Assembly (NCBI GenBank): GCA_030152805.1 | Contig: JASLIG010000052.1 | Span: 1 to 21,293 of the forward strand | Reading direction: 5' to 3' | DNA from: Solirubrobacterales bacterium | GTDB lineage: Bacteria > Actinomycetota > Thermoleophilia > Solirubrobacterales > 70-9 | DNA: 21,293 nt | In this document: positions 13,353 through 18,419 of the stretch, one piece after another | Numbering within the stretch: position 1 is the first letter of the stretch | Layout: every line of letters begins with the position of its first letter | Position numbers and translations under genes: made by a program | Notes under the pieces: generated by a model | What the model saw: the letters and a program-made list of their open reading frames with translations, nothing else | What the model was told of the DNA's origin: nothing | The model's database searches: none

Positions 13353-14568
13353 CCCCATCCGCATCGGGCTGCTGGGGCGCGGCACGGTCGGCGGTGCCTT
13401 CGCCGAGCTGATCGAGGCGCGCGCCGACGGGGTCGAGGCGGCCACGGGGCGGCGCCCCGAGATCGCCGGGGTGCTCACCCGCGAGCAGGGCGATTTCGGC
13501 GAGATCCTCGCCAGCTCGGACCTGATCGTCGAGCTGATCGGCGGCACCGACCCGGCGCGCCAGTTCGTCCTCGACGCCCTGCGCGCCAAACGCCCGGTCG
13601 TCACCGCCAACAAGCAGCTGCTCGCTCAGCACGGCGAGGAACTCTTCGACGTCGCCCGCGAGGCCGGCGTGCAATTGCGCTTCGAGGCGGCCGTGGCTGG
13701 GGTTATCCCGATCGTGCGGGTGATCCAGGAGAGCTTCGCCGCCACCGAGATCGCCAAGGTCTTCGGCATCGTCAACGGCACCACCAACTTCATCCTCACC
13801 GAGATGGCGGCGAGCGGCGCGCCGTACGGGGAGGTGCTGGCGCGGGCCAAAGAGCTCGGTTACGCCGAGGCCGACCCCACCGCCGACGTCAGCGGTGCCG
13901 ACGCGGCGGCGAAGATGGCGATCCTCGCCCGGCTCGCCTTCCACACCCCGGTGACGCTCGACGAGGTCTCCTACGAAGGCATCGAGACGGTCGAGCCGGA
14001 CGATCTCGCCTACGCCAAAGAGCTCGGCCTCTCGCTGAAGCTGCTCGGCGTCGCCGAGCGGCGCGAGGGCGGGATCAGCGTGCGGGTATTCCCCTGCTTC
14101 CTCTACGGCGGCCACCCGCTGGCGCCGGTCAGCGGCCCCTTCAACGCGGTCATGGTCGAGGCGCCGGAGATCACCGAGGTGACGATGTCGGGACCCGGTG
14201 CCGGGGGCGTGCAGACGGCCTCGGCGGTGCTCGGTGACGTCGTCTCGATCCTCAGCGGCGACGCGCCGGTGCACGAGACCCGCGCGCGGTTGCCGATCGT
14301 CGCCGACGTCACCTCCTCCTTCTACCTCCACCTCGCGGTAACCGACCGGCCCGGGGTGCTGGCCAAGGTCGCCCAGGTGTTGGGCGACAGGGATGTCTCG
14401 GTGAAGGGCGTCGTCCAGCGCGGCGCCGGCGAGGACACGCGCCTGGTGATGGTCATCCACGAGTGCTTAGAGTCGCGCTTCACCGCGGCGCTGGAGGCGA
14501 TCGAGGAGCTCGACGTGCTGCGCTCGCCGCCGCGCGCGATCCGCGTGATCGAAGAGGAGTTCGTTTGA
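13345..14568 (+). CDS. hom: Homoserine dehydrogenase with ACT domain
   Basis: A 407-residue enzyme reducing aspartate semialdehyde to homoserine with NAD(P)H, the branch point to threonine, methionine and isoleucine. The Rossmann motif is G-L-L-G-R-G-T-V-G (about 8-16), followed by V-T-A-N-K90 and the substrate domain with I-V-N-G-T-T-N-F-I and D-V-S-G-A-D-A-A-A-K190, the catalytic lysine. The C-terminal ACT domain, about residues 325-400 (F-Y-L-H-L-A-V-T-D-R-P-G-V-L), is where threonine inhibits the enzyme in relatives. The ATG lies inside the end of lysA (ATGTCTGA, 8 nt overlap), which couples their translation. It ends in TTTGA, where the thrC start overlaps the stop. Confidence 0.95.
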   Translation: MSDPIRIGLLGRGTVGGAFAELIEARADGVEAATGRRPEIAGVLTREQGDFGEILASSDLIVELIGGTDPARQFVLDALRAKRPVVTANKQLLAQHGEELFDVAREAGVQLRFEAAVAGVIPIVRVIQESFAATEIAKVFGIVNGTTNFILTEMAASGAPYGEVLARAKELGYAEADPTADVSGADAAAKMAILARLAFHTPVTLDEVSYEGIETVEPDDLAYAKELGLSLKLLGVAERREGGISVRVFPCFLYGGHPLAPVSGPFNAVMVEAPEITEVTMSGPGAGGVQTASAVLGDVVSILSGDAPVHETRARLPIVADVTSSFYLHLAVTDRPGVLAKVAQVLGDRDVSVKGVVQRGAGEDTRLVMVIHECLESRFTAALEAIEELDVLRSPPRAIRVIEEEFV

Positions 14569-15602
14569 GCCCGGCCCCGCTGGTCGAGCGCTACCGCGAG
14601 CGGTTGTCGCTGGAGCCGGGCGACCCCGTGGTGACGCTGAATGAGGGATCGACCCCGCTGGTCGAGGCGCCGCGGCTCTCGGAGCGACTCGGGGTGCCCA
14701 CCTACCTCAAGTTCGAGGGCGCCAACCCGACCGGCAGCTTCAAGGACCGTGGCATGACCGTGGCGGTCTCGCGGGCGAAGGGAAGGGGGGCGGAGGCGGT
14801 TATCTGCGCCTCGACCGGCAATACCGCGGCGAGCGCGGCGGCGTACGCGGCGCGGGCCGGCTTGCGCGGCGCGGTGATCGTGCCCGAGGGCAAGATCGCG
14901 ATCGGCAAGCTCGCCCAGGCGCTGATGCACGGCGCCCGCGTAGTCGCCCTGCGGGGCAACTTCGACGACGCGCTGCGGATCGTCCGCGAGCTCGCCGACA
15001 AGCACCCGATCGAGCTCGTCAACTCGGTCAACCCGCACCGCATCGAAGGACAGAAGACGGCTGCGTTCGAGGTGGTCGAGGAGCTGGGCGAAGCGCCCGG
15101 CGCGCTGGCGATCCCGGTCGGCAACGCCGGCAACGTCACCGCCTACTGGCGCGGCTTTCAAGAGGCCGGCACGGCACCGGTCCTCTACGGCTTCCAGGCC
15201 GAGGGGGCGGCGCCGCTGGTGCGCGGTGAGCCGTTCGCCAACCCGGAGACGATCGCCTCGGCGATCCGGATCGGCAACCCGGCGCGCTGGGAGGAGGCGA
15301 TGGCCGCCTTTACCGCCTCGCGCGGCCGCGTCGCCGCCGTCTCGGACGAGCAGATACTCGACGCTTACCGCTGGCTCGCCGCCGGCGAGGGAGTCTTCTG
15401 CGAGCCGGCCTCGGCCGCGTCGGTGGCGGGCCTGCTCGCCCATGGCCTGCCCACGGCAGAGAGCGAGCCCGCCCCAGAGTCGGTGGTGTGCGTGCTCACC
15501 GGCCACGGCCTCAAGGACCCAGACACGGCGCTGTCGAAAGCGCCGCCGGTGATCAACTGCGAGAACGACCTCGGCGCCGTCGAGCGGGCGGTTTTCGCTT
15601 GA
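14565..15602 (+). CDS. thrC: Threonine synthase
   Basis: A 345-residue PLP enzyme of fold type II turning O-phospho-L-homoserine into threonine. The PLP lysine is Lys60 in A-N-P-T-G-S-F-K-D-R-G-M. C-A-S-T-G-N-T-A-A-S-A-A binds the substrate phosphate, and P-V-G-N-A-G-N-V-T is the PLP phosphate loop. The length matches the shorter actinobacterial form, without the N-terminal extension of plant or E. coli types. The start is TTG at 14565 because AGAGGAG ends about 6 nt upstream, homology begins there, and it overlaps the hom stop as TTGA. It ends with the same TTGA overlap into thrB. Confidence 0.93.
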   Translation: MSPAPLVERYRERLSLEPGDPVVTLNEGSTPLVEAPRLSERLGVPTYLKFEGANPTGSFKDRGMTVAVSRAKGRGAEAVICASTGNTAASAAAYAARAGLRGAVIVPEGKIAIGKLAQALMHGARVVALRGNFDDALRIVRELADKHPIELVNSVNPHRIEGQKTAAFEVVEELGEAPGALAIPVGNAGNVTAYWRGFQEAGTAPVLYGFQAEGAAPLVRGEPFANPETIASAIRIGNPARWEEAMAAFTASRGRVAAVSDEQILDAYRWLAAGEGVFCEPASAASVAGLLAHGLPTAESEPAPESVVCVLTGHGLKDPDTALSKAPPVINCENDLGAVERAVFA

Positions 15603-16480
15603 CCGCACGTCGGCGACTGGTCCGCGTTCCGGCCTCCTCGGCCAACCTCGGGCCGGGCTACGATGTGCTCGCCGCCGCGGTTTCGCTCTTCCTCGAGCTG
15701 GAGGTGGAGGAGACGGGCGAGTTCGGATTCGATCCTGGCGGGCTCGACGTCCCGACCGGGCGCGACAACCTGGTCGTGCGGGCCTTCGAGAGCCTGCACC
15801 CCGCCGACGGCATCGCCTTCCGCCTGCGCAGCGAGATTCCCCTGGCGCGGGGCCTCGGCTCCAGCGCCGCCGCGATCGTCGCCGGCATCTTCGCCGCCGA
15901 TCACCTCTTCGAGCTGGCCCTCTCCAAGGAGGAAGTGCTCGCCAGGGCGACTGAGATCGAGGGCCACCCCGACAACGTCGCCGCGGCGATCTACGGCGGC
16001 TTCGTGATCTGCGGCGCGAGGGAGGGTGGTGCGCCGACGGCGGCTCGCTTCGACCCGCCCAGCGGCCTCGAGGGCATCGCCGTGATCCCGGCCGAAGAGG
16101 TCTCGACCGAGCGCGCTCGCGGGACGATCCCGGCCGAGATCCCGCTCGCAGAGGCGGTTGCCAACGTTTCCGCCGCCTCGCGCCTGGTCCTCGGCCTGCA
16201 GCGCGCCGACCTGGACCTAGTGGGCGACGGCCTGGCCGACCGCATTCACCAGGACCGCCGCCGCGAGCTCTATCCGCGCTCGATGGAGTTGGTCGATGAC
16301 GCGGCCGACCTCGGCGCCCTGGGCGCCACGATCTCGGGCGCCGGCCCCACCGTCCTCGTCTGGACCACCTGGCAGGACGCCGGCAACGTCGCCGAAGCGC
16401 TCGAGTCCCGCTGCGCTGGCTGGGCCAAGGTCCGCCGCCTCCCCTTCAGCCCCCACGGGGCTGACGTGCCCGAGCTGTAG
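15599..16480 (+). CDS. thrB: Homoserine kinase
   Basis: A 293-residue GHMP-superfamily kinase making O-phosphohomoserine, the substrate of the preceding gene's product. The motifs are V-R-V-P-A-S-S-A-N-L-G-P-G (about 8-20), the ATP loop P-L-A-R-G-L-G-S-S-A-A-A (81-92) and the C-terminal A-T-I-S-G-A-G-P-T-V-L motif. I place the start at TTG 15599, overlapping the thrC stop as TTGA. The alternative open frame begins far inside thrC with no homology. The Shine-Dalgarno sequence is weak (GGGCGG), which suggests reliance on re-initiation by ribosomes finishing thrC. It ends the operon, as rho, often next in actinobacteria, is not seen. Confidence 0.92.
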   Translation: MTARRRLVRVPASSANLGPGYDVLAAAVSLFLELEVEETGEFGFDPGGLDVPTGRDNLVVRAFESLHPADGIAFRLRSEIPLARGLGSSAAAIVAGIFAADHLFELALSKEEVLARATEIEGHPDNVAAAIYGGFVICGAREGGAPTAARFDPPSGLEGIAVIPAEEVSTERARGTIPAEIPLAEAVANVSAASRLVLGLQRADLDLVGDGLADRIHQDRRRELYPRSMELVDDAADLGALGATISGAGPTVLVWTTWQDAGNVAEALESRCAGWAKVRRLPFSPHGADVPEL

Positions 16481-16696
16481 GCGAGGACGCTTCTCGATGT
16501 GGAAGAGGCGATCACGAACCCCATTCGGGTCGACAGAGATCGAAACGGAAGACCCCGATACACGGGCTATATCCGGGGAATTCGGGTCCGTATCGTGGTT
16601 GCCGTTGACGATCCCGGTCTGGTCGTCACAATTCACGAAGAGGCTCGACGGGACTGCGCTGGTCGCGACGGCGCAGGCGGTACTCGCCGCGCCTGA
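16481..16696 (+). pseudogene. DUF4258-like gene fragment (possible N-terminally truncated small protein)
   Basis: In the thrB frame, directly after its stop, the DNA reads A-R-T-L-L-D-V-E-E-A-I-T-N-P then R-P-R-Y-T-G-Y-I-R-G and V-V-A-V-D-D-P-G-L-V-V-T-I-H-E-E. This is the pattern of DUF4258-like proteins (V-x-x-A-I-x-N-P ... R-x-Y-x-G ... V-V-x-x-D-x-x-x-x-V-V-T-I). Their usual first helix and the R-M-x-x-R-G-I segment are missing, and after HEE the tail turns into basic low-complexity sequence up to TGA. GTG at 16499 could start a 65-residue product. I read it as a decayed remnant, but a short functional protein cannot be excluded. The remaining bases to 16774 show nothing else. Confidence 0.4.
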
Positions 16697-16774
16697 TCGG
16701 ATCGTCACGCTCAAAGTCGGGGCTCCGCTAGCCGCCTAACCGACGGCGTTCTAGCCATTCGCCGGGGTCGCGGT

Positions 16775-16780
16775 TAGGAT
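16775..16780 (+). promoter_or_regulatory. -10 element (TAGGAT) of the beta-propeller gene, leaderless
   Basis: TAGGAT fits TANNNT and ends 6 nt before the GTG at 16787. The same bases (AGGA) could be read as a weak ribosome binding site, so the two readings compete. Confidence 0.4.
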
Positions 16781-16786
16781 CGCGGC

Positions 16787-17836
16787 GTGGCTTGGAGCTG
16801 GAAGTCGATTGCGGCGCTTACGGTCGTCGCGGGATGTCTCCTTGCGCCGGCTGGCTCGCAGGCCGCCCTCGTTTTCACCCGCAATCCCTTCAGCCCAACC
16901 GTCTACGTGGCCAACGACAACGGCTCGGCGGCGCGGAAGGTCGGTTCGGGCTCGAATCCGCGCGTTTCGCCGGACGGGCAGACGATTGTCTTCTATCGCC
17001 TCGGGAAGGGCAATCAACCGGCCGACCTGATGGTCGCTTCGGCCGCCAGCGGTTCGCCGAGAAAGTTGGCGAGTGGCTGGCAGGACCCGTTCGTTTTCGC
17101 CTGGTCGCCCGACTCGAAGATGATCGCCGTGCTTCTGGGGCCCGAAGTCGGCGTGCAGCGCCTCACCCTGATCGACGTGGCCAGCGGCGCCCAGCAGGCA
17201 GTTACGAAGGGCTTCTTCAACGGCGTCAGCTTCTCGCCCACGGGCGGACAGCTCGTCTTCGGGCGCTCTACGAAGGAATTCGGCTCCAAGAGCGACGTCT
17301 ACCGCTTCGATATTCCGGAACCAGGCGCGGTCTTCGTCAAGGCTCCGCAGCCGGTTCGGATCAGCGGCGACCACCGCTCCTTCGACCCGCTCTGGGGGCC
17401 GAACGAAACGATCGCTTTCGTTAAGCACCTGGGCGAAAAGACGCGTAAGTTCGGCCCCAAGAACGACATCTTCCTGATGAAGCCGAGCGGCAAAGGGGTC
17501 CGCCGCCTCACGCATACCAAGGTCGAGCCGCTGCTCTCCGGCCTTGGCCCGACCGCCTGGTCGGCAAGCGGCAAGCGCCTACTTGCCGAGTTCGGCGGCC
17601 AGGACACCAGCTACGCGGTCACCGTCAATCCTAGAACCGGCGCCGAACGGGCCCTGACCAAGGAACGCGAGGTCGGTTTCGTCGGTACCGCGATCTCCAC
17701 CGACGGCGGGTTCGTCCTCGGCAGCCTCGGCGGTTTTGAACCCGGCCCGGGCCACAGGGTGGTCAGCATCCCCTACGCGGGCGGCAAACCCAAGCTGCTC
17801 GCCAACAACGCTTCCGAACCCGATTGGAGCCGCTGA
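16787..17836 (+). CDS. Exported TolB-like beta-propeller protein
   Basis: A 349-residue protein with an N-terminal signal (about 1-26, ending A-G-S-Q-A). V-A-G-C17 within it could instead serve as a lipobox. The rest is made of PD40-type repeats of the form S-P-D-G-x-x-I-V-F: V-S-P-D-G-Q-T-I-V-F, W-S-P-D-S-K-M-I-A-V, F-S-P-T-G-G-Q-L-V-F, W-G-P-N-E-T-I-A-F, W-S-A-S-G-K-R-L-L, I-S-T-D-G-G-F-V-L, closing with E-P-D-W-S-R. That is about seven blades, hence a complete propeller. Such proteins are usually binding scaffolds, and nothing here shows a catalytic role. GTG at 16787 is the only start consistent with the signal peptide. A cupin gene follows after 24 nt, so the two may share a transcript. 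Confidence 0.82.
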   Translation: MAWSWKSIAALTVVAGCLLAPAGSQAALVFTRNPFSPTVYVANDNGSAARKVGSGSNPRVSPDGQTIVFYRLGKGNQPADLMVASAASGSPRKLASGWQDPFVFAWSPDSKMIAVLLGPEVGVQRLTLIDVASGAQQAVTKGFFNGVSFSPTGGQLVFGRSTKEFGSKSDVYRFDIPEPGAVFVKAPQPVRISGDHRSFDPLWGPNETIAFVKHLGEKTRKFGPKNDIFLMKPSGKGVRRLTHTKVEPLLSGLGPTAWSASGKRLLAEFGGQDTSYAVTVNPRTGAERALTKEREVGFVGTAISTDGGFVLGSLGGFEPGPGHRVVSIPYAGGKPKLLANNASEPDWSR

Positions 17837-17860
17837 GGCGGCTCGCGAAAGGACGGACCG

Positions 17861-18232
17861 ATGGCCGGCTACACGATCAAGCACCGCGATGAGTTCGAGT
17901 CGATGGAGGGGTCGGGGGACTCGACCTGGCGGCTGGCGCGCAAGGCGCTCGGCACCTCGGCCTTCGGCTTCAACCTGGTTGAAATCGAGCCGGGTGGGGA
18001 GATTCCCGAGCACGACGAGGCACAGAGCGGCCAGGTCGAGCTCTACATCGTGCTCGAAGGTGAGGCCGTGCTGCGCATTGAGGGGGAGGACCATGAGGCA
18101 CCGGCCGGCACCTTCGCCTCGATCGAGCCGCCGGCGAGCCGCACGATCCTCAACCGCTCCGATGCCCCCGTCACCGCGATGTTGATCGGTGTTCAGCCCG
18201 AGGGCGGCTATGAGCCGATGTCCTGGGCATGA
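17861..18232 (+). CDS. Small cupin-domain protein
   Basis: A 123-residue single-domain cupin. The first cupin motif is seen in E-P-G-G-E-I-P-E-H-D (about 46-55) with the glutamate E-L-Y-I-V-L-E-G. The second is G-T-F-A-S-I-E-P-P-A-S-R-T-I-L-N, where the usual His of motif 2 is absent. Possible ligands are therefore His54 and nearby acidic residues, and metal binding is uncertain. The size and the P-E-H-x-H-like start suggest a binding or isomerase-type cupin, not a large dioxygenase. AAAGGACGG about 5 nt before the ATG makes the start firm. It lies 24 nt after the propeller gene, and a strong hairpin begins at the base after its stop. Confidence 0.85.
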   Translation: MAGYTIKHRDEFESMEGSGDSTWRLARKALGTSAFGFNLVEIEPGGEIPEHDEAQSGQVELYIVLEGEAVLRIEGEDHEAPAGTFASIEPPASRTILNRSDAPVTAMLIGVQPEGGYEPMSWA

Positions 18233-18272
18233 ATCCGATATTGACCCACCTCAGGTGTGGTCAAGATCGGAT
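18233..18272. terminator. 40-nt hairpin right after the cupin stop
   Basis: ATCCGAT (18233-18239) pairs with ATCGGAT (18266-18272). Inside it TTGACCCACC (18241-18250) pairs with GGTG/GGTCAA (18254-18257, 18259-18264), with one A/G mismatch and one bulged T. That gives about 17 bp around a 3-nt loop (TCA). It begins at the base after the TGA, so it probably ends the propeller-cupin transcript, though no U-run follows. Confidence 0.6.
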
Positions 18273-18301
18273 GCGCGGGACTGGAGCCCGCAGTTTTCCC
18301 C

Positions 18302-18319
18302 GCTATTTGCAGGAATAGC
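18302..18319. repeat. Small 6-bp inverted repeat (GCTATT / AATAGC) upstream of gltB
   Basis: GCTATT (18302-18307) and AATAGC (18314-18319) flank a 6-nt loop. It lies about 33 nt before the TATAAT at 18352, so it is placed for an activator or repressor site. Too short to be certain. Confidence 0.35.
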
Positions 18320-18351
18320 CGAATTTGCCCCGACGGCGCACCCGCCGGCTC

Positions 18352-18357
18352 TATAAT
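18352..18357 (+). promoter_or_regulatory. -10 element (TATAAT) of gltB
   Basis: A perfect TATAAT, unusual in this GC-rich DNA, lies 62 bp before the GTG at 18420. It gives a leader of about 55 nt. A TTGCCC at 18325-18330 is 21 bp away, longer than the optimum, so an activator may be needed. Confidence 0.55.
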
Positions 18358-18419
18358 TCGGCAACTCGTCAACCCGTCGCGCGCCCGCTCGAAGAAGGCG
18401 CGGAAACCGGGAGGTCAGC

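Noticed and set aside
12033..13613. 526-codon minus-strand open frame opposite lysA and hom
   Set aside because: Antisense to two enzymes with all catalytic residues; no supporting motif or ribosome binding site.
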